A stretch of 64,000 nt of DNA from assembly GCA_028285685.1 (NCBI GenBank), contig JANQOR010000042.1, positions 1-64,000 on the forward strand. The letters run 5' to 3'. Made by a program: the position numbers and the translations under genes. This DNA comes from Cyclobacteriaceae bacterium. Lineage in GTDB: Bacteria > Bacteroidota > Bacteroidia > Cytophagales > Cyclobacteriaceae. Below the pieces are notes generated by a model. It was not told the origin of the DNA. It did not search any database and was given only the letters and a program-made list of their open reading frames with translations. How positions within the stretch are numbered: position 1 is the stretch's first letter; each line of letters opens with the position of its first letter. Below are positions 35,538-45,126 of this stretch, piece by piece.

Positions 35538-38045
35538 ATGAGACTGTACCTTGTCACCCTTCTTTGTCTCTTATCCACACTCGCCATTGCGCAAACTGGT
35601 ATTAGAGGGACGATAAAAAGTTCGACTGGTGAAGAATTGCCGTTTTCTACTATCTACATCAAAGGGACCACCAATGGAACTACTGCCAACGAAAAGGCGC
35701 ACTACTTCTTGCGAACACCTCCAGGCAAGCACACAATTGTTGTCCAGTATGTAGGTTACGCTATTCTTGAGAGAGAGGTAAATGTCGTAGATGGTCAGAC
35801 CATTGAGATGCATTTTACCCTGGAAGAGCAGGCATTGCAGTTGAAAACAGTGACAATCACCGCAGGTGACGAAAATCCTGCTTATAGGGTAATAAGGGAG
35901 GCCATCAAAAAGAGGAAATTTTATGAGAATGAGGTCAGAGCATTCAAAAATGATGCTTACATCAAAGGGCTGTTCCGCCTAAGAAAGAGGCCAGATAAGA
36001 TCCTTGGTCAAAAAATTACGATTGATACAGGGATCGTTTACTTATCAGAATCTGTTTCGAAATTTGCTTTTGAAAGACCAGATAAAATAAGCGAGCGGAT
36101 GATCTCGTCGAAAGTTAGTGGTAATGAACAGGGGTTTAGTTTCAACCAGGCGTCTGATTTCAACATTAATCCATACGAGAAGAATTATTCACATGATATT
36201 CTCGGTGAACGGGTCTTCATTTCACCAATTTCGAATCAAGCATTCCTCATTTATGATTTTGAGTGGCTGGGAATTTTTGAGGAAAATGGAAAATTGATCA
36301 ATAAAATTAAGATAATACCAAAAAGGTCTACTGACCCTGCCTTTGAGGGAGTGGTTTACATCGTTGAAGATGAGTGGAGGTTTCACACTTTAGATTTACT
36401 GGCGACGAAGGCAAGGGGAATAGAGTTTACAGATTCGCTTAGAATTCACCAGGTGTTCGCTCCCACGCAGAACGATATCTGGATGCCTTTATCCCAGAAG
36501 TTTGAATTTCAATTCGGGGCATTTGGATTTAAAGGTGACGGTTACTATCTGGGGGTTTACTCCAATTACGAAGTGGAACCCAACTACGACCTCTATAAAG
36601 AGGAAAAATTGTTTGCATCCACATTCGAAGGAGAAGAGGAAAAAGATCTCTTCTCGGAGGATGATTTTACTGCAGAAGTCCTCTATGTCGAAGAAGGTTC
36701 TAACAAACGGGATTCAACCTATTGGCAAAACATACGACCCATACCCCTGACCACAGTTGAAGTGGATGATTACCGTGTCAAGGACAGTATAAGGGTTGTG
36801 AAGGAGAGTGTCCCATACAAGGACTCTGTGGATAACGTAAGAAATAAACTCAGTGTGGGAAATGTGCTATTGACTGGCTACACACACTACAACAGTATAG
36901 CTGAGAAGTACTGGGCACTGCCGTCTATACAGAGTACTTTCCAGTTCAACACAGTTGAAGGTCTGGTAACCGAATTCCAACCGACCATCTGGTCTCAGAA
37001 TGACGAACGAACGAAATACTGGGTTCGTCCATCACTTAGATATGGATTTTCAAGTGAAAAATTCTATGCCAAGTTCGATGCCAGTTACCGTTTTTTAGAT
37101 GATCAATTTACGAGGATATATGTCGGTGGCGGGAGCTACGTGTCGCAGTTCAATAGTCAAGAAGCTATAAGTCCCTTTATAAACAGCTACATGACTCTTT
37201 TCAGCGGCGACAACTTCATGAAGCTTTACCAGAAATCATACGGATATACACGGTTTCAAAAGGAGCTGGTGAACGGTATTCGAATGAACGCAAGACTTGA
37301 ATATGCAGTGAGGGACACACTTTCAAATACTACAGATTTCACCTGGGCAAAAGATGAGAACGTGGCGTTTACGTCAAACCTGCCTTACAATGAAGAGCTG
37401 AACGGCGGAACGGATGGCGCCATAGGCACAGGATTCTCCACTTCGAAGGCGCTAACAGCGAGCGTTGTCTTTAGAATTAGATTCAAGCAGCGATATGCCA
37501 CCAGACCAGATATGAAATTCACGTACTCTTCCAAATATCCCGAGTTGTTTGTGACTCTTAAAAAAGGCTTTGCTGATGTAAGTTATGATTTTGTGAGTTT
37601 ACGTGTTACAGATGACATGAATCTGGGCTTGTCTGGGAGCAGTACCTACTCGGTTGAAGCCGGGAGTTTTTTAAGCTCTAATTCCATGACTTTCGCGGAT
37701 TTCAAGCATTTTTCAGGAAACCAAACCAGCTTGAGCCAAGTTGATAAGCAGTACAAATTTGAATTGCTGCCATACTACACATTTAGCACCAAAGACACTT
37801 ACGTTGAGGCACATTTTGAGCACCATTTCAACGAGTTTATTTTCAATAAAATCCCGCTTATCAAGAAATTGAATTTCCAGGCGGTTGGATCAGTGAATTA
37901 TCTGAATACGAAAGCTATCGGAAATTATGTCGAGATTGGTGCGGGTATTGAACATATCTTCAAGTTCATGCGGGTAGATTACTACTGGGCTTTCAGAGAT
38001 GGGAAATCTGAGGCAAACGGATTTAGAATAGGCGTGGGCTTCTAA
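35538..38045 (+). CDS. DUF5686 outer-membrane protein with carboxypeptidase-regulatory-like domain
   Basis: 835 residues. A signal peptide (LYLVTLLCLLSTLAIAQ) is followed by a CarboxypepD_reg-like domain (about 20-110: GIRGTIKSSTGEELPFSTIYI, QYVGYAILEREV), then the large DUF5686 region with an NPAYRVIREAIKKRKFYENEV motif at about 118. The last 350 residues are beta-strand-rich and end GFRIGVGF, with the terminal Phe typical of barrels. Such proteins sit in the outer membrane of Bacteroidota; function is not established. It ends at 38045, next to the convergent T9SS cargo gene at 38046. Confidence 0.9.
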   Translation: MRLYLVTLLCLLSTLAIAQTGIRGTIKSSTGEELPFSTIYIKGTTNGTTANEKAHYFLRTPPGKHTIVVQYVGYAILEREVNVVDGQTIEMHFTLEEQALQLKTVTITAGDENPAYRVIREAIKKRKFYENEVRAFKNDAYIKGLFRLRKRPDKILGQKITIDTGIVYLSESVSKFAFERPDKISERMISSKVSGNEQGFSFNQASDFNINPYEKNYSHDILGERVFISPISNQAFLIYDFEWLGIFEENGKLINKIKIIPKRSTDPAFEGVVYIVEDEWRFHTLDLLATKARGIEFTDSLRIHQVFAPTQNDIWMPLSQKFEFQFGAFGFKGDGYYLGVYSNYEVEPNYDLYKEEKLFASTFEGEEEKDLFSEDDFTAEVLYVEEGSNKRDSTYWQNIRPIPLTTVEVDDYRVKDSIRVVKESVPYKDSVDNVRNKLSVGNVLLTGYTHYNSIAEKYWALPSIQSTFQFNTVEGLVTEFQPTIWSQNDERTKYWVRPSLRYGFSSEKFYAKFDASYRFLDDQFTRIYVGGGSYVSQFNSQEAISPFINSYMTLFSGDNFMKLYQKSYGYTRFQKELVNGIRMNARLEYAVRDTLSNTTDFTWAKDENVAFTSNLPYNEELNGGTDGAIGTGFSTSKALTASVVFRIRFKQRYATRPDMKFTYSSKYPELFVTLKKGFADVSYDFVSLRVTDDMNLGLSGSSTYSVEAGSFLSSNSMTFADFKHFSGNQTSLSQVDKQYKFELLPYYTFSTKDTYVEAHFEHHFNEFIFNKIPLIKKLNFQAVGSVNYLNTKAIGNYVEIGAGIEHIFKFMRVDYYWAFRDGKSEANGFRIGVGF

Positions 38046-40595
38046 TCAGCGAAGTAGATGGACAAACCCCTTAAATTCTGTGTTGGTGTATTTGATCAAG
38101 TAGTAGTAGACACCTTCAGGGAATTGTCCTCCTGACCACCGAAAATCCCGATTTTCACTTCTGAAGACCGTATTTCCAGCTCGGTTGTTTATTACTATGT
38201 ATTCGAAAAAGTTATCGCAGTTATCCGCTGGAAGATTCTGCGTTCGATCTTCACTTCCGCTCAGGGAAAATGTATCGTTTACACCATCATTGTTTGGAGT
38301 GAACACATTAGGAGGAAGGAATTCGCTTTGCCTTTCACGATCGTCTATGATTTCAAATGTGATTTTTAGTGTATCAATTTTGCTTACGGGGCATGCGTTG
38401 TCGGCGACCTGTAGCACGACATCCTGGAAAGTACTGGTCTCGCCAAATCGAAAAAGTGTACACTCTGGCTGCCATTCCAGGACACCTTTTACTCTCCCTG
38501 TGCCTGTCACGGTCTCAAAGAACAAATTGTCGGAGGGTGGTTGACGTATGCCAGTTGCAAACGACAAGGTAATCTCATCTGCGTCTAAATCGAACGCCTC
38601 AATTTCTATCTGAACATTTTCATTTACACGTATTACTTGATTTCTTGAAATATCTTCGAAATCAGGCTTTGAATTTTCCGGATAGTTGACCTGAATAACA
38701 GCCCGTAAGGTGTCGAAGTTTTTCACCTTGCATCTGTCTTCATCGTCACCGATGAATAGCAACTCAAATTGTTCGCCATCACTAAATAGAGATGTATTAC
38801 AGGAAAGATCCCAGGAAAAGGAAGATGAGGCAGAGGTGTTTCCCGCAACCGAAGCAAAATTCACATTATAAAAATCCGGATTAAAATTACCGCCAACTAG
38901 CTGAAGGGATACATCATCGTTGTCACTGTCAAAGACGGAAACATCGAAGTTTAAAATGGTTCCTAGTTCAACGATGTTGGGTATTACCTCGCTAGAGGAA
39001 ACCACCGGGTTGGTGTTTGGAGGTAGGATTACACTGGCATCAATAAAAAGTGTATCTGGGTTGACCAGCTCGCATTCATCAAGGTCTTCCACAAGGATTC
39101 CAACTCTAAAATTTTGATTATCTGAAAAATCAAAAACTTCGCAATTGGTATCCCACTTGAGCGTCGCAGTGATGTTTCCAGCGCTGCTGATAGTATCGAC
39201 CAGACTAAACCCCTTAGTCAACGGGTCTTCAACACCATCGATAAAAAGTCCCATTACCATCTCGTGATCATTTCCGTCAACGGCAGAAATCACTTCTGTA
39301 CGGGAACTGTCTTCCGGTATAGCAAATGGTGGATGAAGTGTAGTAGTAGCGGGAAAAACGTTTGGCGGAGGTTGAATATTAATGGTCAATCTGGTTGTGT
39401 CCAACTGAGGAAGCGGACATGCGTCATCTCCGGCAATCAGATCAAGAATAAACGGTTCGTTACGAATGGGAGGACAGTCGGGGATGCACACCTCTACTCT
39501 CAATTGGTTGCTATTAACCAAAGTGTCCGTCACAGTAAAAACATCAAGTGCATCATTGAAATTGACACCCTCCGCTCGAAAGGTGATTGTTTCACCATCG
39601 GTGATATTTGAGACCAAAAAGTCAAAACACTTTGCGTCTACGACTGTGTAGTTTAAGATATCCACCTCCGGATCAAAGTCCGGATCCCCTGGTATTTCAA
39701 CGTCTACAACTGGTGGATCAGGTGGCTCGCAACCATCTATGACCAACATCTGAAAGTCCCGCCGTGCTTGTCCGATTTTTTGACTGTCACGATATTCTTC
39801 GACTAAGACGGAGAATACGTACAGACCTGTTTCTGCTGGGGTTACCGTTAGCAATCCTCGATCACTGATCGCCAACGGTCTGCTGCCAGGTATCATGTTT
39901 GTTTCAGAAAACCCTGGATTAAAAGCCACTAATCCATAGGGTTTTGGTGTTGGTGTAGGCACAGCCACGGCTGCAGAACTATTATATGGAGTTGTCAAGG
40001 AATAGACCAACGAATCACCATCGGGATCAACACCTGTGAATTCGATGTAGTACAGCTGATTGATGCATGCGTAATCACTTAGAGGCCTAAAGAGGCGAGG
40101 AGATGAGTTAACAAAGATCTTTCCGTCTTTCATCAGGGGAGGAATGTCCACAACATAGGTCATTCCAGCAGTGATGGGATTGACGATATTTTTTATATTT
40201 TGATTTCTACAACACCTTTCCCAGACAACGTAGTACCCTTCCGGGTCCGAATACTGATTTGGGTCCAGATTGATCTCTGCAGACCACACCACTCGAGAGG
40301 TTATCAGTTCGTCGCGCGAACATTCTACATTGGTATACGGCACTAGTTCCTGGGATGCAAGAAGTAAGGTATGACTAGACATTTGGGCTGCATCGCTATT
40401 TCTGAAAATGACAACAGTTATGGCTGGTTCTGGACCCGGATTGATGATTTGAGCTTCATCAAAATATTGGATAAGATTGATACGATAGACTCCATCACTC
40501 ACGTAGAGGAACTCAATTTCTCCACCGACTATATGGTTGGCTCTTAAAGGAATCAGGTAAATTCCTAACAGGGCGGTTAGGAGTATCTTCTTCAT
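38046..40595 (-). CDS. T9SS type B sorted surface protein (gliding motility-associated C-terminal domain)
   Basis: 849 residues. A signal peptide (ILLTALLGIYLIPLRA) precedes long Ig-like/cadherin-like beta repeats with acidic, Ca-binding-type turns (EFTGVDPDGDSLVYSL, FDVSVFDSDNDDVSL, IEAFDLDADEITLSF). The C-terminal 90 residues are the CHU_C/type B sorting domain: PNVFTPNNDGVNDTFSL, FEYIVINNRAGNTVF and GGQFPEGVYYYLIKY. Type B cargo is exported by the T9SS and attached to or shed from the cell surface. No enzymatic domain is seen, so an adhesin role is inferred. Confidence 0.93.
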   Translation of the reverse strand: MKKILLTALLGIYLIPLRANHIVGGEIEFLYVSDGVYRINLIQYFDEAQIINPGPEPAITVVIFRNSDAAQMSSHTLLLASQELVPYTNVECSRDELITSRVVWSAEINLDPNQYSDPEGYYVVWERCCRNQNIKNIVNPITAGMTYVVDIPPLMKDGKIFVNSSPRLFRPLSDYACINQLYYIEFTGVDPDGDSLVYSLTTPYNSSAAVAVPTPTPKPYGLVAFNPGFSETNMIPGSRPLAISDRGLLTVTPAETGLYVFSVLVEEYRDSQKIGQARRDFQMLVIDGCEPPDPPVVDVEIPGDPDFDPEVDILNYTVVDAKCFDFLVSNITDGETITFRAEGVNFNDALDVFTVTDTLVNSNQLRVEVCIPDCPPIRNEPFILDLIAGDDACPLPQLDTTRLTINIQPPPNVFPATTTLHPPFAIPEDSSRTEVISAVDGNDHEMVMGLFIDGVEDPLTKGFSLVDTISSAGNITATLKWDTNCEVFDFSDNQNFRVGILVEDLDECELVNPDTLFIDASVILPPNTNPVVSSSEVIPNIVELGTILNFDVSVFDSDNDDVSLQLVGGNFNPDFYNVNFASVAGNTSASSSFSWDLSCNTSLFSDGEQFELLFIGDDEDRCKVKNFDTLRAVIQVNYPENSKPDFEDISRNQVIRVNENVQIEIEAFDLDADEITLSFATGIRQPPSDNLFFETVTGTGRVKGVLEWQPECTLFRFGETSTFQDVVLQVADNACPVSKIDTLKITFEIIDDRERQSEFLPPNVFTPNNDGVNDTFSLSGSEDRTQNLPADNCDNFFEYIVINNRAGNTVFRSENRDFRWSGGQFPEGVYYYLIKYTNTEFKGFVHLLR

Positions 40596-40665
40596 ATCTA
40601 TATATAAACAATGAAACTACAAAAAACCCTCCTAATGGAGCTAATAACTCAGTTATTTTTGCGAA

Positions 40666-42063
40666 ATGAAAAAAGGGACGATTCTTGAAAATGTTGAGAT
40701 TACCAGTATTTCATCTGATGGAAAAGGTGTGGGGAGGGTAGATGGTCAAGTGGTTTTTATCAAAGATTCCGTCCCTGGCGATGTTGTCGACATCAGAGTG
40801 ATTGGTAGGAAAAAGAAATTCTTGCAGGCCATTCCTGAAAAAATCAAAGCTCGCTCAAACAAAAGAGTGGAGCCTTTCTGTGAACATTTTGGACTGTGTG
40901 GTGGCTGTAAGTGGCAGCATATGCGCTATGAGTCCCAACTAAAATTCAAACAGGAGCATGTGCTGGAAAATCTAAGAAAACTAAGTGGACTCCAGCTTCC
41001 AGATCCACGTCCAATTCTAGGATCACAAAAGGAGACCTATTATAGAAATAAGCTTGAGTACACATTTTCCAATTTTCGATGGTTGACTAAAGCGGAAATT
41101 GATTCAGGTGACGAGCATGTTCGTACGGGCCTTGGGTTTCATATACCGGGAAGATTTGATAAAATACTTAACATCAATACCTGTTTTCTTCAGTCAGACA
41201 GTTCCAATGAAATTCGTCTTGCTCTTAAGAAGTTCGCTGATGATCATGGAATCGAATTTTTTGATCTGAAAAATCAGACAGGGTTTTTGCGAAACCTGAT
41301 CATCAGAACATCGACCACAGGAGATTTGATGATCATCGTTCAGGTTTTTCAAAATGATCCGGAAAAGATAAATCTAGTGATGGGTTTTCTAAGGGATACT
41401 TTTCCAGCAATCAGCTCGCTCATGTATGTAGTTAATGAAAAGGGAAATGACTCTTTTTATGATTTGCAGGTAAAATTGTTTGATGGGAAGGATCATATTC
41501 TTGAACAAATGGATGACCTCAAATTCAAGATAGGACCCAAGTCCTTTTATCAGACCAATTCTACACAGGCTCACGAACTGTACAAAATTGCTGCCGATTT
41601 TGCAGATCTCCGGGGAGATGAACTTGTGTATGACCTTTATACGGGTACTGGCACTATTGCAAATTTCGTGGCCCGAGATGCGAAGAAGGTAATTGGTATT
41701 GAATCAGTGAAGGAAGCAATTGAGGACGCAATGCTTAATTCTGAGCTTAATGGCATTACAAACACAGAGTTTTTTGCGGGGGACATGAAGGATATGTTAG
41801 CTAACGAATTCATCAACCAGCATGGAAAGCCTGATGTGATTATCACTGACCCGCCACGAGCTGGAATGCATCCCAGAGTGACTCAGGTTTTGACAGACCT
41901 AAAAGTGGATAGGATTGTTTATGTAAGTTGCAATCCTGCAACTCAGGCCAGGGACCTTCAGATAATGGGAGAATCGTATGAGGTGAAGAAAATTCAACCT
42001 GTGGATATGTTCCCGCATACGCAGCATGTGGAATGCGTGATTTTGCTGGAACTGAGAACTTAG
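40666..42063 (+). CDS. rlmD: 23S rRNA (uracil-5-)-methyltransferase RlmD
   Basis: 465 residues. A TRAM domain (about 5-60) comes first. The 4Fe-4S ligands are Cys72, Cys78, Cys81 and Cys173, the spacing found in RumA. The methyltransferase domain has DLYTGTGTIANF for SAM binding, DPPRAGMHP and the catalytic Cys422 in YVSCNPATQARDL. It methylates U1939 of 23S rRNA in E. coli; the family in Bacteroidota is usually named RlmD. The last 42 bases including the stop are repeated exactly at 47801-47842. Confidence 0.95.
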   Translation: MKKGTILENVEITSISSDGKGVGRVDGQVVFIKDSVPGDVVDIRVIGRKKKFLQAIPEKIKARSNKRVEPFCEHFGLCGGCKWQHMRYESQLKFKQEHVLENLRKLSGLQLPDPRPILGSQKETYYRNKLEYTFSNFRWLTKAEIDSGDEHVRTGLGFHIPGRFDKILNINTCFLQSDSSNEIRLALKKFADDHGIEFFDLKNQTGFLRNLIIRTSTTGDLMIIVQVFQNDPEKINLVMGFLRDTFPAISSLMYVVNEKGNDSFYDLQVKLFDGKDHILEQMDDLKFKIGPKSFYQTNSTQAHELYKIAADFADLRGDELVYDLYTGTGTIANFVARDAKKVIGIESVKEAIEDAMLNSELNGITNTEFFAGDMKDMLANEFINQHGKPDVIITDPPRAGMHPRVTQVLTDLKVDRIVYVSCNPATQARDLQIMGESYEVKKIQPVDMFPHTQHVECVILLELRT

Positions 42064-42064
42064 A
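42023..42064. repeat. Left 42-bp direct repeat at rlmD 3' end (attL-like)
   Basis: The 42 bases from AGCATGTGGAATGCG to the last A of TTAGA are identical at 47801-47842, in the same orientation. They include the final codons and TAG stop of rlmD. Bases on either side of the two copies differ. Confidence 0.95.
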
Positions 42065-42079
42065 CTACCCAATAAAATT

Positions 42080-42946
42080 CTAATCTTCGAAAGGAATGAA
42101 AATATAACTTTCAGACTTTTCACTGTTGGGGGAGATATATTTCTCTCCATACACTTCAAAATTGAATGGTTGGGTCAGCTTATAACTTGTATCAGGTAAA
42201 AACTCACTGTAGATATATCGATAGGTATACCTGACATTACTTGATAAACCTTTGTGTATAAATCGCAGGTATTTTCCTTTGGGAATAACTTTGGCGATGA
42301 ATTGAGGACCAACATCTGTCAAACTTTCAACTTCAACTGCAAGACAATAGTGCATACCTTTTATGTCTTGTGTTTCAGACCAAAACTGGATTTGATAGTA
42401 ATTTAATGAGCTTGTTTTATTGTTGATTTTACCAACCTCTTGAAGGAAATTATTCCACTCTTTTGATAAATCGTTGGTCTTATTATCCTCTGGTACAAAG
42501 AAGGATACACCAATTAGAAACTTGTCGTTCAGCTCGATTACATGAGGAAGCTCATTTCTGGCCTTTTTGGATTGAAATATGTAGTCTTTTGTGATTGCTA
42601 TAGTTTTTAAGTGATTTGGTATCGTTTCGCCCTGCCTTATTTTAGAGGGACTCATTCCGAAGGTTTTCTGAAAATTTCGAGTAAATACTTCATGACTACC
42701 AAATGTGTAGCTATAGGCTATATCCGCTATTCTTTCTTTGGTATCTCTAATTTCATAGATGCTCTCAGTTAATCTTCTTTGAAGGAGATACTTTTTAGGA
42801 GAAACAGTTGTAATACTTTGAAAAAGTCTGGTGAAATGGTATAGCGAGCATGAGCTTTCCCTGGCTATATCTAAAATACTTATGTCTGACTTCAAGTTCG
42901 ATTCAATAAACTGAACCGCCTTAAGAATGGATTCTTTATTTATCAC
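42080..42946 (-). CDS. AraC-family regulator with GyrI-like effector domain
   Basis: 288 residues if started at the GTG at 42944-42946, just after the stop of the upstream gene; the open frame continues upstream but overlaps that gene and lacks AraC-like sequence. Two HTH motifs are near the N-terminus (ISILDIARESSCSLYHFTRLFQ and IADIAYSYTFGSHEVFTRNFQKTFG, then MSPSKIR). A GyrI-like/SOUL-type domain of about 150 residues follows (ELPHVIELNDKFLIGVSFF, ending SYIFIPFED), which in Rob-like proteins binds small hydrophobic compounds. Ends 16 bases from the left repeat. Confidence 0.85.
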   Translation of the reverse strand: MINKESILKAVQFIESNLKSDISILDIARESSCSLYHFTRLFQSITTVSPKKYLLQRRLTESIYEIRDTKERIADIAYSYTFGSHEVFTRNFQKTFGMSPSKIRQGETIPNHLKTIAITKDYIFQSKKARNELPHVIELNDKFLIGVSFFVPEDNKTNDLSKEWNNFLQEVGKINNKTSSLNYYQIQFWSETQDIKGMHYCLAVEVESLTDVGPQFIAKVIPKGKYLRFIHKGLSSNVRYTYRYIYSEFLPDTSYKLTQPFNFEVYGEKYISPNSEKSESYIFIPFED

Positions 42947-42965
42947 TGAATACCGCTTTTTATGC

Positions 42966-43442
42966 TCAAAAATTAAACTCTTCCGACCAGTTAAAACGTG
43001 ATGATTCCTCATAAGAAGAAGGCCAGTGTTTGCACCATTGAGGTGTATCACACTCCTCAACTCTCTCGTTTCGATGATAGGGCTTGATGTCTAAGACGGG
43101 AGTCTTGTTTTCGGCATCCAAATATGGGGTATAGATGATACCCTTTTCAAAATCTATTTCAGTCACATTTATTACAGTAAGTAAAATTGGATTAGGTCTG
43201 AATTGAGAGCGTGTTGCGAAAACTCCAATTTTTTCTGGCCCGGTGGTATAGGGTCTTTGATTAATCAATCTGTTTCGGTCATTCGGTGTATCACACTTAT
43301 TTGCCCACCAGATCATTTGCAAATGAGAGAAGCCATTAATATTGATCAAACCGGCACGATATTCTTCCTTTAGTTGGATATTGAAAGCTCCATCATTAAT
43401 ATGTACGTGACCTATTACATTAATAACCATTTCTCTTTCCAT
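42966..43442 (-). CDS. trmO: TrmO/TsaA-family tRNA methyltransferase-like protein
   Basis: 158 residues from the ATG at 43440-43442; an ATG four codons later (43430) has GGAAAGAG ahead and is also likely. The single-domain beta-barrel of the TsaA/UPF0066 family is clear: INVIGHVH, INGFSHLQMIWWAN, GVFATRSQFRPNPILLT and LDIKPYH. TrmO uses SAM to methylate the t6A37 nucleoside of tRNA-Thr. Small stand-alone paralogues like this one are often accessory. A 17-bp palindrome lies just ahead of the start. Confidence 0.88.
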   Translation of the reverse strand: MEREMVINVIGHVHINDGAFNIQLKEEYRAGLININGFSHLQMIWWANKCDTPNDRNRLINQRPYTTGPEKIGVFATRSQFRPNPILLTVINVTEIDFEKGIIYTPYLDAENKTPVLDIKPYHRNERVEECDTPQWCKHWPSSYEESSRFNWSEEFNF

Positions 43443-43460
43443 TTTACATCTTGTTAAGAT

Positions 43461-43477
43461 TACTCTTGACAAGAGTA
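43461..43477. promoter_or_regulatory. Perfect 17-bp palindrome upstream of the trmO-like gene
   Basis: TACTCTTG and CAAGAGTA are exact reverse complements around a central A. The site sits 19 to 35 bases before the ATG at 43442, overlapping the expected promoter. A partial second copy, ACTCTTGTCAGAG, occurs at 43555-43567. A repressor site is the simplest reading; the AraC gene downstream in the same unit is one candidate binder. Confidence 0.5.
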
Positions 43478-43584
43478 TACGAATTGATACAGTTATACTT
43501 GATGGAATTTGCTGATTTATGCCTTAAAATTGATTTGAGGCAGAACTACTAATGACTCTTGTCAGAGGAGAACACAAGCCTGGT

Positions 43585-43986
43585 TCAATCATTCTTCTTT
43601 TTTACCTTTTCATAGGAGTAGGTAATAATTTTTTCTAATACCGAGGTATCTACATCAGCAATTTTATTGATATACAGGCAAATGTTTCCTCTTTTATGTT
43701 TACCTAGTTTACTTAGCAATTTCTGCTCGCCTTTAAAATTATTTAGCACATATAGTACTAAGTGCTGTTTTCTCGGTGAGAATGCCAATAAGGGAAGCTT
43801 CTTTTGATGACCACTTTCATAAACTTGTAGGTAATGACCGAAACCAATAATTGATGGCCCCCATACCGCAGGTTCCAATTTTGTAATTCGATGCATCATA
43901 TCAATGATAAAATGCCCGTCTTTTTTTCTTACTTCATTCTCGATCGATTCAAGAAAGTTGCTAACATTTTTTCCAGTTGGATCCAT
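43585..43986 (-). CDS. DUF1801-domain protein
   Basis: 133 residues matching the DUF1801 (YdhG/Fra-like) pattern: VSNFLESIENEVRKKDGHFIIDMMHRIT, EPAVWGPSIIGFGHYLQVYESG, LPLLAFSPRKQHLVLYV and the C-terminal GKHKRGNICLYINKIADVD. The fold is frataxin-like in its known structures, but the function is not established. It is upstream of the TrmO-like gene on the same strand with a 140-base gap. Confidence 0.88.
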   Translation of the reverse strand: MDPTGKNVSNFLESIENEVRKKDGHFIIDMMHRITKLEPAVWGPSIIGFGHYLQVYESGHQKKLPLLAFSPRKQHLVLYVLNNFKGEQKLLSKLGKHKRGNICLYINKIADVDTSVLEKIITYSYEKVKKKND

Positions 43987-44038
43987 AGTGAATAGTCATT
44001 TTTGTTTGAAGTATATCTTTCTTGTGAAAGTTGTTTAA

Positions 44039-44286
44039 TTAGTTTCTTAATTGTGCAAGGTGGTGATCATCATGTTCCGCTCAAAAAGAAACAGGGCCAT
44101 CGTCCGCATCGAAGTTTTCAACCTGGGATGCAGTGCTGATTTATACACTTCCTTCTCCGAAATCTCTCTAAGCTTATTTATTGTTACTTTTCTAGCACCT
44201 GTAAACTCTTTTGCTAGGCTTTTGATTTCCCTTCTAATGTGTCCGGCTAAGGCTGTCTTCTTATTTTCCAAATCAGCGGATCTCAA
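44039..44286 (-). pseudogene. DinB-like gene remnant, truncated at 5' end and frameshifted
   Basis: The frame from 44286 down to about 44077 reads ADLENKKTALAGHIRREI, AKEFTGARKVTINKLREI and KSALHPRLKTSMRTMALFLF, which is the C-terminal half of a DinB_2 protein. The family should continue as AEHDDHHLAQ. That sequence is present, but in the next frame (AEHDDHHLAQLRN, then TAA at 44039-44041), so one base has been lost after the run of Ts near 44090; in the current frame the gene ends at HN-stop instead. About 90 N-terminal residues are missing. A stop precedes the first codon, and no start is clear. Confidence 0.75.
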
Positions 44287-44311
44287 ATTGGTATTAAGTC
44301 ACTTAATTTGT

Positions 44312-44776
44312 TCATTTCATTGATGATCCCTGCAATCCATTTGTTTCAGAAGAATGTTTATGTTTTGCCCTTTTTTGACCAAAGTATCCCCCTAAAAGAG
44401 CTCCAATTAGCTTAATTGATAACCAAAAAAGTCCTTTGGTATTAAACAATATATCTTGAATGTCAACTTGCATAGCAAATAACATTAGACACTCTAGAAT
44501 TACATAAAAAGCAATTGTAGCAGTTGCAAAAACTATAGCACTTTGTTTTTGAGAACGCTTAGATAGCCAGTAGTTAAACAAGAAAAATAATATTGGCCCT
44601 AAAATATATGAAGACCATGGGGCGATCCATTGTGCTGCATCATCGTAAAATTCTTGATTATGACCAGGTTCTATAAAGTATGCATAGAATGTCACCATTG
44701 GAAAGCTTATAATAACAGTTATCACTATTGACGCAATAGCGACTCCAAGCGCTTGAATGTATTCTTTTGATTTCAT
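44312..44776 (-). CDS. Four-helix membrane protein, unknown function
   Basis: 154 residues from the ATG at 44774-44776. Four transmembrane helices are visible (AIASIVITVIISFPMVTFYAYF, SYILGPILFFLFNYWL, VFATATIAFYVILECLMLF and LIGALLGGYFG), followed by a charged C-terminal tail with His and Ser (KRAKHKHSSETNG). I do not recognise a family. It is one of the singletons of the island and has no evident partner. Confidence 0.65.
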   Translation of the reverse strand: MKSKEYIQALGVAIASIVITVIISFPMVTFYAYFIEPGHNQEFYDDAAQWIAPWSSYILGPILFFLFNYWLSKRSQKQSAIVFATATIAFYVILECLMLFAMQVDIQDILFNTKGLFWLSIKLIGALLGGYFGQKRAKHKHSSETNGLQGSSMK

Positions 44777-44934
44777 TTTATAATTCTTTTTACTCAATTA
44801 CCGATGTTCGATGTTCACAATGTCTCGAGAAGTTGTTAACGACAATCTTCAAAAGTAGGAGAAGCAGTATTTCGATATTTGATTTTTTTTGCGATTCACT
44901 TGCTAAAATTTGATTGTGTCACTTAGTCTTGATT

Positions 44935-45126
44935 TTAATCAAGCAGAAAGATTTCTTCAATTTTACTATTGAAAACTTTCGAAATTTCATGTGCTAGTTT
45001 CAGCGAAGGATTATACTTTCCCTTCTCTAAAAACACAATTGTTTCCCTGCGAACGCCCACTCTTCGAGCGAGTTCCACCTGTGTCAAATTGTCTCTGGCA
45101 CGGAGTTCTTTAATCCTTGTCTTCAT
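44935..45126 (-). CDS. Small XRE-family HTH regulator
   Basis: 63 residues from the ATG at 45124-45126, covering one complete Cro/C1-type [51 protein letters not shown], ending IEEIFLLD. The start lies 17 bases inside the end of the membrane-protein gene, with GGA eight bases before, so the pair is translated together. Small XRE proteins paired with a DUF2178-like membrane protein are common and may form a sensing unit. The regulated target is unknown. Confidence 0.9.
   Translation of the reverse strand: MKTRIKELRARDNLTQVELARRVGVRRETIVFLEKGKYNPSLKLAHEISKVFNSKIEEIFLLD

Noticed and set aside
42947-43060. Longer AraC/GyrI start at 43060
   Set aside because: The extra residues overlap the TrmO-like gene in another frame and show no AraC-like sequence; GTG 42946 lies just after that gene's stop.
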